Below are positions 27,301 through 38,076 of a stretch of DNA of 64,000 bases, piece by piece (the stretch's first letter is position 1; each line of letters begins with the position of its first letter). A program made the position numbers and the translations under genes. Under the pieces are notes generated by a model. That model was not told the origin of the DNA and searched no databases. It saw only the letters and a program-made list of their open reading frames with translations. Origin of the DNA: Strix aluco (lineage: Eukaryota; Chordata; Aves; Strigiformes; Strigidae). The stretch is from positions 96,700,154-96,764,153 of the forward strand of contig NC_133971.1 of the NCBI RefSeq assembly GCF_031877795.1, given 5' to 3'.

Positions 27301-30300
27301 ATGCTTTCTTACTATGTATCAGTCTTGAAAAGTTTCAGAGACTGAACCCCAAGTCTGCTGTGCTACGTACTTCAGAACAAGGCTCCTACCAAGAAATTAA
27401 CACCTCTGGGTCAGTTTTAAGCCATCTTCAAAATTTGTCTTTGATTACCTCTGACCCCTTGAGGTGACAAGTCCTGCTTCAAGAGAGTGTCAGAGATCAT
27501 CCCAGATCTTGCCTCTGTCCAGGGGGTAATGAATTGCTCAACATTAAGGCATGTTCAGCCCTCCTCTACTGATGGGACATGCATTGCAACCTCAGGGTAC
27601 CACTGGGAATACTGAGGTGGGAAATAATAATCCATATTCCTCCTGCATGTCCTTTATTCTTCTATATCAAAATATTCCAAATTGTCACTTTATGTAGAAA
27701 CAATCCATTCCTCAATTAAACTAAGCCAAACTGAACTTAATTTATGCAAAGAGTGCAGACCTTATTAAAGAGAACAACTGACTGATGTTTGGGCTTGCAT
27801 GGGATGAAAAAAGTGCTGCCACCTGCCTGGCATACAAAATGTGTTAAACTGTTCACCATTCCCCTCAAAACTGAACTTTCACTCTTAAATTCTTGTTCCA
27901 GAGTCCCTGCTAAGCTTTTGTTCTCCAGGATTTTCTCTAGTTCTCTTCAGCTCTAAATCAGTTCCATGGAGCTGGTGAGCATGTTTCACCCATAGCAAAT
28001 CATATATGGAGAAGCCTACAATTTTTTACTAGACAAAAATACATTGTTTCCCAAACAACCTATGCTTTATGCTTCTGGTTACCATTCACTTTCCAGAACA
28101 ATCTGTAAAAGTAGAGAGCAGTTTAACAGTCAACCTTTGGGGGAAAAAAAAAAAATACTTTTCAATAGCCCTTAACAGGATATACCAACATGGACCTCAT
28201 GAACTAGTTTGTATATTTGACCATATATCTTTCTAGTGGTTGTCTGAAGCTTTGCACTGACTCCCAGCAGAAATAAAGCAATGTTAAAAAACATCAGACC
28301 GAGTTTAAAATCCACCAATATTTCCAGACATTTTTCATTTTTTCGCTTTTATCCAGCCACAAACTCAACTTCATAACTGTCTGGGGTTGGCTTTTTTCCC
28401 CTCATGAGTGCCAGTTCCATCCATAGTTATTTGTAAACTTGCAGTGCTGTGCTGGATGGCTGAAGTTAACAACTATGACACATAACGGGCAAGTGCTCTG
28501 GGTTACAGCAGAGCTGGAAATGTGCAGTGACTGCTGGCAGGCACAATTCAGAGAAGCAATTCTGAAAAGCAGCAGGTGTTGTTACTTGGTGAAGGATATG
28601 TAATGAAGGATTTCCCATGAGTTGCTGTGTGCTCAGTAGAGGCAGGGGCTGCTCAGACACTAGGTTCTTAGTTTCCGTAAGTTCGTGGTAAAGGATTACC
28701 GGCTGTAGTAAATAATGCTTTCCTTTGCTGCAAAAGCCACCCACTTCAGCTGTAACTCCTTTCATCCTTTCTGTTTCTCCATTCAGCTTGAGTAGGATGT
28801 GGAGCTGACTACATGCTGTGGACAATGGGGAAGGAAGAGATATAGAAATTTTCTGTCAGTGACTTTAACTGCTGTTCGCACCCCAAGGACCATGCAGTTG
28901 CCACTACTCTGTCTTCAAAACCCCTTGGCCAGTGCATACTTACCCAGAAACCCTGAGCCTAGGAGCCACAACTCCACCACTGCAGTCCCCTCTGCTTCCC
29001 AGTGCCTCGCTCTCCTGCCCAAGTCTGCTCTGCAGGTCTGAGTTCAGACACACGCCTTCTCCCTCGCCCAGGGGGATGTGAGCCCGGATGTGTCTCTACA
29101 GTCAGTTCTTCCAGTTCTCAGTCGGTTCTGAGCATTTGCTCTGAGCCTAGCGCTCCTCCTGCCACTTCCACTTTCCCCCCAAACATCTGGAAAGCAGAGT
29201 TCAGTTTCCTATTCCTTACAGCCACAGCAGCCTCAATCACAGCTTTTACTAAAACCTGTGGAATTCTTGCTCAGTGTGTTAGACACATGATCAATCAGTC
29301 CCTACCTGCTGTTGGTATGAACCTGAAAACAGACAGCTCTCATGCCCACTGGAAAGTGGGCTGATTATTTCAAGAACCCTTTTATCTATCTAATCTGTGT
29401 GTCTGTCCATGTTGGCATCTGTCTGTCTCAAGCATTTACAGACATGCAGCACTGTCTAGACACACATTTGGATGGCTGGAAAATAAATACAATGATAAAA
29501 GAGGGCTTGTAATGGAGTGCCTTGCCTTTCGTTTGACAAAAGTAGGTCTGAAAGCAGAATGCAATTTGAAGCCTCACAGTGGCACATTTATTAATTTTTT
29601 TAATTGATATTTAACAGGGATACGTGCTCCCAGGGTATGTGATAATCAGCTCCACGTTATTTTTGTTTGAAAGTATTTATATCCAAACACTGTAAATATG
29701 TTTTAGGAAACCTTGCTGGCTTTAACTTTGGTATTTTCTTAGATTAGATTTATTTCAGCTAACACAGTCCTAGAACTATTCAACTCGATTTGTTTTTTGA
29801 TCCCTGTTCTCACAGAAGATTGCTAGGGTTTAATGCCACACGTTTTAACAACTGCTTCAATTACCTGACGGTCTGCTTGACTTCAAGGGTGACAAAAGAA
29901 TTGTAACAAACTAGAGAATTTAATTATGTGAATGCAGTAGAACAAGCGATTTTAATTTGTGCGTGTGTAACAAACTGCCTGGTGCTTGACGACAGAAGGA
30001 TGAAATCATGGTTCTGTATTTAAGCTCATACATGAAATACACAGTCCATATGCTTTCGTTATAAAGCCATGGTTATTGTGAATAAAGCAGGGATAAGCAG
30101 GTAAGTCAGCTACATAAGAGCTATGTAAAAGGAAAATGGAAGCAGCCACTTCAAAACCAGAGTTTGCTTTTTAATCTATTGTAAAATCGCAATCTAAGGA
30201 GGACCCTTCCTTGGTTTTTTTTGCTCTGCTAACAAGAACCATTGTGTTCCAAAGCCTGACTGGAACAATTAAATAAAAAGCAAAGAAGGACCACAGGGAG

Positions 30301-33300
30301 TAAAGCAACCACTTCTGTCACCTCTGAGTTACAGAAGGAAATTGGGGAGAACATGGAGAAAAAGAAGAAATTTAAAAGGATTCTACTTCTTCATGGCAAT
30401 CTGATAGCAGGTCATTTTCCTCTGACAGTCTCTGCATATCTAGAGACACAGATGACCAAACTGGTGACCTACAAGCCTGCAAAACATTTTACAGGTGAAG
30501 TGAGCTTCCCCCAGAATGTTTCAAGTCACCTCTTGAAACACCTCTTGAATGTTTTAAGTCTCCACGTCACCAGGAATCAAGGAACAGCACTCAATCTGTG
30601 GCCTCAAATGTTACAGTAAAACTGATCTGTCCCTTCAGCCCAAGCTGGGCTGGTTCATCTTCAGATCTGGAGGTCCCCTATTCAATCCACTATATCATCC
30701 AACTTAGTGGCCAACCTGTTACATTTTTTATGGTTTCTTTTAATGGCTTTACTGCCATACTGTGCTTGTAGAGTGCTGAGTAACTATGCAAGCTATGCAG
30801 AAGTTTAAATCAGCAGTAGATCAAAAATATGATTTTCTGAAAACAAAGCTCTGGCTCTGAAAGCCACTGACTGTCTTGTAGCAATAAAGAGAGATCCATT
30901 TACATTGTCTAGTTGCCTTGCACCCTACCTCTTGGTTTGGTATTTGCACTCAGTATCCCATATTCACTCTTGTTTTTTCTGAGTTGCAGTGGATCCCCTC
31001 TGGTAGGAATGACAGCTTCTCTGAAGGTAAGAGATCCTTTCTGGATCTGACTGGCTCTTAAGCTTGGCAGGCTGTGTGCTGTTCAGTGACTGGCTTTAAA
31101 TAACACTGAATTAACAAGCAATAGCAAATACTTGGGGGGCATTCTAAGAAATGTATAGATCAGCTGTGCTTCAACGTATAGAACTGCATCAACAGGACAC
31201 AATCCTACAGGTACTCTGGTTCCAGACTTGTGCCTGGGTTGAAAGTGACCCAAAGTCAAAGACAGCAGTTACTTGTTATATAAAAGTAATATAAAAACTT
31301 ACTAAAAGAATAAATGATTAAATTCCAGACAAAATATTTTGATAGAGTGAAGGTTAAACAGAAACACCAGTACAAGTGCTTTGATTTAGAATTAAGGCTA
31401 AATTTTAAAAAGTCTACTTCTTCTCTGCAGAAACTCTATGTTATTAGCTAGAGTCAATAATGATATTGGCACTGTCTTTACTTACAAGTATTTCTTGACA
31501 ACAAAACTGACACATCATAACTATCTCCTAAATAAATGTAAAGCTGGGATCTTCAGAACATGACAAAACATTAAAGAAAGCCAAATACATGAGGCTGTGA
31601 TAAAGCAAAGAACAGGCAGCTAAATCACCTTACTGCTGTGTGATAAAAAGGTATAAACTGGAGTTAAAATGACCCTTTTCCACGTGATTTTTTTAAAGGC
31701 ACCTCGGAGCATCACAAGAATCTTCGCAGTATAATCTGAGTGAGCTGCTGTTCTCTGCTCCCTTTGCCATACCTGAGAAATGGACCATCTTCACCCAACG
31801 TGACAAAGTTTGTTTCTGAACCGAGTGACAAATTGTCACATTCACATGCAAATAAACTCCCTCCGTAGGTGAACCACCTCTGTTATTAAAAGAAGTTAAT
31901 CTCTGAAATGAGATGATTAATTCTATCTCATGGTTTCTCACTGTTTTTTAAGAGGAAGTAGTTTAGCAAGGTAATTCTCCCCTGTAAATAAAGCCTCCAT
32001 GTTACTTTTCTATCCCTCTGTACAAATGGGAGTGTAACAAACCATCCCTAGAATACAGACAGTAAGCGTATCACTGCCTCTGGATCAGAGCTCTTTCAAA
32101 TCCACCATGGTTGGAACTGCTTTTAATTTACACTGTTCTCCAGCAATACTTTAGTGGGTCTTTCTCCTTCCCTGTTTTGTGCAATGCCACTCAAACACCT
32201 CTTTCCTGAAATAACACTCTGCTTTAAATGGCACACCTGCCTTGTATTAGCTAAAATAACTCAGTACCTGTAGTTATTTCAACTGCTTTAGACAGGTGAA
32301 ACAAGACATGAGCTATATTTTATCCTGCAGATGTTTACTGACAGGCACATCCTGCTACTCCTGCTGAAGAGGCAGAAGAAGAGGAAGTTAAGCACTAGAG
32401 TATTTCAAAGGACAGAAAGCGAGTTCTCTGCCTTTGACGACACAGAGCAACAGGCTGACCGTGCACAGCTGTCATGGGTCCGTGCTCTGAAGTCGTAAGG
32501 ATTTTCCAAGGGATGGTTTTCTGCAGGTCCCCCAGGAAAGACTAGAGCTAACTACAACACAGGTGACAAAACGGGATGTTACCTGCCAACCCCAGCGTGG
32601 ATCCTACTGAATGAGAAGGGTTGGTGCCACAGCCTGCGTGAGCCCGAGCCTCTCAGACTAGGCCTCCTCTCCCTGCGCCGATGCAGAGCTCCTGCCCCTT
32701 GCACACTGCTCAGGCCCGCACCATGCCCTGGGAATGTGCAGCTCCCGTCTCAGCCAGACGCAGAGCAAAAGTCTGATGAGGCAAGACCACCTTTTCAAGA
32801 GAATGCACCAACCACTCTAGCCTGTTAGAAAGATGAAGTGTAGCCTCTCAGTCTCTCCCGGTGGGTCAGTGGCACACAGTATGAATATAATACTCTTAAA
32901 CAAAGCATACTAACCGCTTGACAGAGAGTTATTCTGCACACAAGGACTACTTCAGTATTTTACAGAGTGCAAAACTTTCCAATGAAGTGAACAACTTTGA
33001 GAAATTAGAGTCCTAATTTCTGCTAAGGTCCAAAGCTGGAGGAGGTTTGGATCTCAGCTTCCTCCGTCATAGGAAACAGATTCAGGCAAACCCTTTTTTC
33101 AAAATTTCAGCAAAAGAACTGTGAGTGGTGACAAATTGCACCAAGAGGGAGCAAGAATACAGATCTCAAAAAAACCCATAACTGACTAGGTTTTGAGCTC
33201 AGATAGCCAGAAAGTCTTCCTTTTTTCCAGCAACTATTCACTCAAATGAGACAAGATGCAAAGGTATACTTCAAAAACATCTGAATGAAACATGAAACAA

Positions 33301-36300
33301 CTATAAGCTGATTGAAAAGGATGTGTTGGGCATGCACAACAATTCTTACCCATTACTGGTTTTGAACAGAAGTCCTCACCCACTTTGCATTCAGAGCCAG
33401 CCATGAAACCAGCTCCCATCCAACAGCTGTTTACTGGCCTATGTGAAACCATTTGCTGGGTTTCAATCTAACTCCTCATGGGCAGAGTTAACCTGACATA
33501 ACTGTTCTGACACCCTTTCAAAGGTTTCCGTTGGCTCTTCCTTTGTTGTGTAACCCAGCTCCTCCCTCCCCTCACACCTTTCCACCCTTTCCCACCTCTT
33601 TCTGCACATTGCTCCCAGCACACACCCTCTCCTTCGTGACAGCGCTGGAGTGCAGTGCACACGACTAGGGGAATGCTCTAAATCACAGCTCTCTGTCACC
33701 TGTGGCAACTTCTAGCACACCACACACAACAGCAGGGAGCCACCACCCTCACAGGCTGAACAGGGCCAGTAGCCCAGCAGATGAACAGCTTCGTGGCCCT
33801 GTGCAGTCCTCGCCATGTTGGCTAACCTGGAACCTAACAAAGCCAAGGTATTATGTGCTAGACAAAATACTTCTTGTGCACAACCAGATTACCCGATTAC
33901 TTGGAAGTTCTCTGTCAGTTCTCCTTCTCTCCTTTTAGTACAGTAAAATTTTAAATTATCTAGAAGTGACGTAACTTTGTCAGGAAGGTCAAACCAAGTA
34001 TCTCAAATTTTATGAGAACAGGCTGTTCTGATATGAGTGAAAAGAAAATAATGGCAGGATGAACAGTAGACCTAATCAGCAGGAAAAAAAATGCTTTAGA
34101 AATACACAAACACCACAGGCCACTCTTTCTGGGGTATCAGCATAAACAAAGTATTTCCTTTATGCCCTGGAATCCCCCTGAACCAGCCAGTTCCAGCAGG
34201 ACTCACCAGTACTGCTGGCATTCAGCAGGCCAGAGACACAGGCTCTGCAACTCAGGAGCGACGCCACACCCTGTGCTGAGGCTGCTGGCTGCACGCTGAA
34301 CAGAGACCAGCACTGGAATGACACGCTGCAAACTGGAAGCCTCCCAGCTGTAATATCATACAGCTGGCACAGTTGGCTCTCAGCACCTATTACTAATTAA
34401 GCTGCTTTGAAGCATTACATAAAGAATTTCACCTGGGGCTAAACCATGGGGTCATGAGAGGAGCCAGGAGCCTCCCACCTTGACCATCCCACAGCAGGAG
34501 AAGTCACCCAGCACAGCAGCTGCCATACAAGACAGCCTGCAGAGGTTGTTCCAGTTAGAGGCAACTTGGCACTAAGGGGAAGTGTAAATCCTTCGGTAAT
34601 TAGTGCTGCGGTTCTGTGGCTGCTACGTACCTCTCAGCACGCCTGATTCACCACATGGAGAGGGAAAATGCAACACTCTTCCAAAGCGGTCAGCTGTGGT
34701 TTTTTTCCAACCCCCTGCCTTGCTCCAGGCAGAGTTGTCTCAAACGCTGGGCTCCAGCTCATACCACAGTGCACTTCACATAAACCTGGGTGCAGCCACA
34801 GGAGGTTGATTCTTTCTTGCCTTCCTTAGGTTACACAAGCGGATTGCTGAGGAGACTCTGGCTTTACTGTAGGAGAGCTGTGAGAAGCTGCCCACGTTCT
34901 CCTTGTGCTATAGTTTCCAGATAGGATGCTTTTGTTTGGCTCATTTTCAAGACCACATAATTTTGAACCTACATCTAAATTTCATCTTCATTCATGCGTG
35001 TTTAAAACCAGGGGTTTGGTTTGTGCTCATCTCTAGCTCTTTTGTATACACCAATACTTCTTTCCTACTTAACTTTCATCCAATGTAAAGCTTTGGTCAT
35101 GGACACACGAACAGAAGAAATGCTCACTGACTACAGGTAGAGTCTGACTAGCCAACCTGAAATTTGGCCCTGGCACTTACAGGAGCAGAACAGCTGCTCT
35201 TTGCTAAGAGGCTTCTGGGATTTAAACTATTGTGCTGCACTTGGAAAGAATGAAACAACGTCTTGCAATCCATTGCAGATTAATTTCAATGGGGTGGCAT
35301 TCCCCATCATAAGAACATTATGTGCTGCTACAATGTAATTGGAATTTTATGTACTATAAAAACAGAGAAACCTATGGATGTTTTTCAGGCAGAAGAATTC
35401 AGTGATTTTTGACTGCTTAAGACACCCTGGTGGTGAGATTAAAGACAGTCTACTACCCAGAACTGGGAGACATTTTTGCCTAAATAATATAGATGAAGAA
35501 AAGCATGCGGAACTGGAAAAAGCTTGTGTTTGTCATAAATGGGTTTTTTTCTGTGCAATTAGCTGCACACCTTCAAATCAGTAAAGTCGGTGATAAGATT
35601 ATTCATGATTTAATACTCATACATATGTATTTATACATCTTGAGTCTTTACTGTGCAAAACAAAAAATACGATCCAATTCTCCCAGTTACGAAAACCAGT
35701 GGAGCATCATATCAATCTGTACAACTATGCTGACTTCCCCTACCAACAACATAAAACATGCGAGTACACGGAGAGTGTCACTTTGGGGTTTTTATCTTTA
35801 ACTGTTTTTTTATATTTCAACTGGAATATCTGACACTTTTATTGTTTTATTTTTAAAAATAAAAGCTCCATTCACCTCTGTAACATGAACTCTCTGGATT
35901 AAGTTTCCCTCCTTGTTATAAATTCAGAGCAAATCCCTGTTGATTTGTTTTAGATTTCCAGCACCATAAGTGGATGACAATTTTGTTGAGTATAAACTGA
36001 AAAGAAAGTAAATCAAAACATTCTCTTCTCACAGTAGGTATTTGAGAAACTTTCTGGGTTGAAAGAAACATTACTTTGATAAGACCTGTGCAATAGCCTA
36101 CATATCAGATTTCCCTATCCAGCTGTCCAGAGTCCCATTAGTGCCTCTTAGTATTATCAGTCTCACTCTATAATTAGAACAGCTTCTGGTTTATCTGGGC
36201 CTTTTTCAAAACCAGATTTCCTTCCCAGCCGTAGCTGTCATTCAGAAGTACATGAATAGTATGTCAGAGTAATTTCAATTTTACATTATTTTTTGACAAA

Positions 36301-37850
36301 CAGGAATAAAATCAGTAGAGCAGTTCTTTCTATTAAATGATAAACACTTTACTTACCCTGGGCGAGACATTTTCATTTGGCATCTGATATTGCTCAGGCA
36401 GGCCCCAAGCCCTTTTCTTTTCCCAGTGACAGTCTTTCTCTGCCTCTTCTGTATGACACAAACCAGCCTGCATTTGCAGGCTTCCTGGCTCCTCGGGGAT
36501 TTGTGCTGAAATGACACCTTCCTGACTGGGAAAAGGAGCACTGGATTCCTTAACCTCTGCTGCAGTCTGAAAAGATTGTCCTATATTACTTACATATCTG
36601 CAAAGCTCTTTAGGGTTTAAGAACTTTAAAAGGTTTCTTCTTAGACTTTCTGTTAAGGTACAGACAGCATGCCTTGCATTTTCCTCCGGCAAATTTCTTC
36701 CCTCCTCCTCTAGCAGCAATGAGCTTTCACCCAGCGAGTCCTTGTCCGTGCTGTTTTCTGTCATTGTTTCTGAAGCCTGATTTGTCAAAGGAGCACCTAT
36801 GCCACGAGTAGAGGGGTCCGCCTTGGCATGCAGATTATTCTTGTTCTTTGATGTGTCAGTTGAGAAACCTGCAGCTGAGTGGCCACTTCCATTATTTTCT
36901 TCCTCAGTTCTGGGATGGTCATTTTCAATGGCTGCAGATGCAACAAGCACTTTATACTTTTCTTTGTCTCTCAGACTGGTACTTTTACCCCGGTGGTGTC
37001 CAACAGTGAGAGTCATCTCCGTCTGCAGAGTTGACTGGCTGTACGTAGAGGGGTCTCTCCTTACATTTACTCCTTTGAATTTTGAGTGATGACCACAGAA
37101 GCCAATGGTGGTATCCATAGGCATAGTGTTATCTGACACTTGGAACAGACAAGGCATTTCAGTGAGGAAGTAAGCACACCCATCACAATCCTTACTCAGT
37201 TTTAAATCATCTTCATCATCACTTTCTAATAAAAACTGTAATTTCTTTTGCCAGATTTCATTTTCATGCACTGTCAGCACATCTGAACACTGAAAATACT
37301 CTAGGTCATCATCAGAAAAGTCATCACTTACACTTGGAATTTTGTCTGCATAAATCTCAGGAATAGCGGCAGAATTTTCAGAATCATCTTTCACAAAATA
37401 ACTGTGATTTACTATGGGAGTATCTGCCTGCTCACTGAACAGGGTGTCCATGGTAAGAGGTCTACCAAGCCCAGTCTTTTTACATGCCTGGACGTCAGCC
37501 AGAGACTGGCCAGATACAGAGTCTTCCGTGTTAAGGCAACAGTTGTCGGTGTGATGAGTGAGTGCATTTGTAGGGCGGGAATGCATCTGTCTGCTGCAGC
37601 ACTCCTCTGCTTTTCCAGCAGCGACGCTCACCATACTGTTAAAATTAATTAGGCGATCACCATGCTCTGACAAATCCCTGAGGCAGGAAATCTCCTGGGT
37701 TTTAAATACATTTGTTACATCCATGTTGTCTTCCGTGTTAGGCAAGTGTCTGTGGGGTTTCTCAAATGGGGACAATACTTCTGCTTTTCTGAGCTTCTCA
37801 AGCAGTAAACCACTGATTTCTGAAGAGTCAGAATCTGGTGAAATCAACAT
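3113..37850 (-). CDS. ALPK2: ALPK2, alpha-protein kinase 2 (whole coding span, ten exons)
   Basis: ALPK2 is a large atypical (alpha-type) serine/threonine kinase, known mainly from heart muscle. The coding path joins 36357-37850, 23946-26805, 21218-21365, 18223-18350, 18079-18114, 15647-15921, 15435-15523, 11649-11866, 9766-9814 and 3113-3347. All junctions have AG/GT sites and matching phases, and the sum is 5,532 nt (1,843 codons plus stop). Order: about 1,450 disordered residues, one Ig-like domain, alpha-kinase domain, short basic tail. It resembles human ALPK2 as I remember it, including the acidic [13 protein letters not shown] patch and the near-identical kinase domain, but is some 300 residues shorter because the N-terminal Ig domain is missing. 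The start at 37850 is simply the first ATG after an in-frame stop; its context (C at -3, T at +4) is weak, so the true start is uncertain. Confidence 0.94.
3348..9765. other. ALPK2 last intron
   Basis: 6.4 kb, mostly AT-rich and unique. A T-rich run lies near 7307-7326. No repeat family, exon or RNA gene is recognisable. A GC-rich patch near 9060-9420 is open in several frames but resembles nothing I know. Confidence 0.6.
9766..9814 (-). CDS. ALPK2: ALPK2 exon, catalytic LTDVGIATL segment
   Basis: 49-nt exon encoding [17 protein letters not shown] across its joins. The aspartate of LTDVGI sits where alpha-kinases keep their metal-binding/catalytic aspartate. Acceptor CCTTGTAG and donor GTGAGT both fit, and phases 1 and 2 match the flanking exons. 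Confidence 0.93.
9815..11648. other. ALPK2 intron
   Basis: 1.8 kb of AT-rich DNA between the last two C-lobe exons. Nothing further recognisable. Confidence 0.6.
11649..11866 (-). CDS. ALPK2: ALPK2 exon, alpha-kinase C-lobe
   Basis: 218 nt, phase 2 in and phase 1 out. Starts [10 protein letters not shown] and includes the [12 protein letters not shown] helix and the [14 protein letters not shown] segment. The histidine of FQHWVY is expected to be the first ligand of the structural zinc in alpha-kinases. Confidence 0.95.
13703..14150 (+). mobile_element. Solo LTR, class II-like, in ALPK2 intron
   Basis: Sequence with a TATATAA (14000-14006) and an AATAAA (14071-14076), ending GGCGGACAACA. 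GC-rich, CpG-bearing DNA unlike its neighbours. TGTT at 13703 and AACA at 14150 could be the ends, but I find no target-site duplication, so the left end could lie further in. Sense strand is plus, opposite to ALPK2. Confidence 0.55.
15399..15430. repeat. (GATA)n/(TA)n microsatellite at an ALPK2 donor site
   Basis: ATAGATATAGATAGATAGAT followed by TA steps. On the transcribed strand it starts immediately after the GTGAGT donor of the 15435-15523 exon. Confidence 0.85.
15435..15523 (-). CDS. ALPK2: ALPK2 exon, alpha-kinase core
   Basis: 89 nt, phase 0 in and phase 2 out. Encodes [20 protein letters not shown] and then EGFGEVPE of the kinase core. The donor GTGAGT runs straight into a TATC/TATA microsatellite. 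Confidence 0.94.
15647..15921 (-). CDS. ALPK2: ALPK2 exon, alpha-kinase N-lobe
   Basis: 275 nt, phase 1 in and phase 0 out. Starts [11 protein letters not shown] and carries the N-lobe of the alpha-kinase fold. The [14 protein letters not shown] segment and the VLKVHNAI strand contain the lysine expected to bind ATP phosphates by family analogy. Very close to the mammalian sequence as I recall it. The donor is CTGCAG/GTGAGC. Confidence 0.95.
15922..18078. other. ALPK2 intron
   Basis: 2.2 kb with the A20 run. A GC-rich spot near 17640-17760 contains CpGs but no recognisable gene. Confidence 0.6.
17054..17073. repeat. A20 homopolymer
   Basis: Run of 20 A in an ALPK2 intron without an obvious retroposed body beside it. 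Confidence 0.85.
18079..18114 (-). CDS. ALPK2: ALPK2 36-nt linker exon
   Basis: Microexon between the Ig-like and kinase domains. Acceptor TTGTAG at 18115-18120, donor GTAAGT below 18079. Phase 1 on both sides, so it can be skipped without shifting the frame. Encodes about twelve residues ([11 protein letters not shown]). Support comes from two consensus splice sites and exact phase agreement with both neighbours. Confidence 0.88.
18145..18162. repeat. G18/C18 homopolymer inside a 108-nt ALPK2 intron
   Basis: Eighteen G on the plus strand, so C18 in the ALPK2 pre-mRNA, between the second Ig exon and the 36-nt microexon and about 30 nt from the microexon acceptor. Confidence 0.9.
18223..18350 (-). 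CDS. ALPK2: ALPK2 exon, second half of C-terminal Ig-like domain
   Basis: 128 nt, phase 2 in and phase 1 out. Encodes the end of the I-set fold with the D-x-G-x-Y-x-C signature ([12 protein letters not shown]) and a final strand (KVTAEFNLT). The donor (GAAG/GTAAAA) is only moderate. It is separated from the next exon by a 108-nt intron that holds an 18-base G/C homopolymer. Confidence 0.93.
18351..21217. other. ALPK2 intron with CR1
   Basis: 2.9 kb, AT-rich around 19080-19980, and the CR1 copy. No further feature recognised. Confidence 0.6.
20120..20836 (-). mobile_element. CR1 LINE 3' fragment, 5'-truncated
   Basis: Minus-strand sense. It encodes the familiar end of CR1 reverse transcriptase ([20 protein letters not shown], then [11 protein letters not shown]), continues through the conserved CR1 3' UTR and ends with the AGAATCACAG-type terminus on the plus strand. 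It lies in an ALPK2 intron. Confidence 0.92.
21218..21365 (-). CDS. ALPK2: ALPK2 exon, first half of C-terminal Ig-like domain
   Basis: 148 nt, phase 1 in and phase 2 out. Starts with [11 protein letters not shown] and includes the first Ig cysteine (IKLCCQF) and the core tryptophan (TITWTKD). The next exon completes the domain. The Ig-like domain directly before the alpha-kinase domain is the usual arrangement in ALPK2 and ALPK3. Confidence 0.93.
21366..23945. other. ALPK2 intron
   Basis: 2.6 kb, unique-looking, with no recognised repeat or gene. Confidence 0.6.
23946..26805 (-). CDS. ALPK2: ALPK2 second giant exon (disordered central region)
   Basis: 2,860 nt, fully open. It begins at an acceptor (TTCTTTGTAG) at 26805, giving NQGANLKIF and so on; a start taken further in, near 26754, would fall on a GTG valine codon and is not a real start. 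Composition is polar, rich in Ser, Glu, Thr and Asn, with many short SxxE patches and a basic C-terminal end (KKKLPP, KKPRLEE, KKDSK). The donor at 23946 leaves phase 1, which fits the next exon. It is probably a scaffold or substrate-binding region; I see no known domain. Confidence 0.94.
26806..36356. other. ALPK2 intron between the two giant exons
   Basis: 9.6 kb. A perfect 8-bp stem (GTTTCAAG/CTTGAAAC) occurs near 30518-30540. Otherwise unique AT-rich DNA; a 119-codon open frame at 28466-28825 has no recognisable motifs. Confidence 0.6.
36357..37850 (-). CDS. ALPK2: ALPK2 first giant exon (disordered N-terminal region)
   Basis: 498 codons, open throughout, low-complexity and Ser/Glu/Asp-rich, with no folded domain that I recognise. 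An acidic stretch ([16 protein letters not shown]) and a later LLESDDEDD patch match the conserved acidic segment of mammalian ALPK2; GFCGHHS and EMTL motifs follow in the same order. The 3' end is a strong donor (CCCAGG/GTAAGT) leaving phase 0. The frame is open for seven codons before the ATG, then meets a stop at the border with the broken Ig remnant. Confidence 0.93.
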
Positions 37851-38076
37851 GGGGCCACACTTACAGGGCTAACTCCTGTGTTGTGCAAAATGTTCCTTGT
37901 TCTGCTCATTTTACCCTGAAGTCTCCCATGTTGTCATTTAGGTCAAGAAGGAATTCTGGGGAAATTTTGAGTTTCGCATATGATTCCAGTTCAACAAAAG
38001 TTGAACAGCAGGTCATTCTAGCTGTCAAACTGTTTCCAGGTACTGCTCAATAAAGTGCAGATCTTGCTCTGCGCAC
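37851..38076 (-). pseudogene. ALPK2: Broken remnant of the ALPK2 N-terminal Ig-domain exon
   Basis: Behind a good acceptor (TTTTATTTGCAG) the minus strand first reads CAEQD, which fits the CTQKDAA part of the mammalian N-terminal Ig domain. After an apparent one-base loss near 38060, another frame gives ALY, a TGA at 38047-38049, then NSLTARMTCCSTFVELE, which fits the NSFGMICCSASVEVE end of that domain. The same frame ends at a second TGA (37906-37908). A third frame is open after that, and the ATG frame of the giant exon resumes only near 37870. No single frame crosses the segment, so it probably survives only as 5' UTR. The mammalian comparison is from memory. A sequencing error is possible but would need several indels plus two stops. 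Confidence 0.6.

Noticed and set aside
28466..28825. 119-codon minus-strand open frame in an ALPK2 intron
   Set aside because: No domain, no matching splice phases and no similarity that I recognise.
37851..37920. A roughly 50-nt intron restoring the ALPK2 frame (donor near 37912, acceptor near 37875)
   Set aside because: Too short for normal vertebrate splicing, and it would not cure the TGA and frameshift at 38047-38060.
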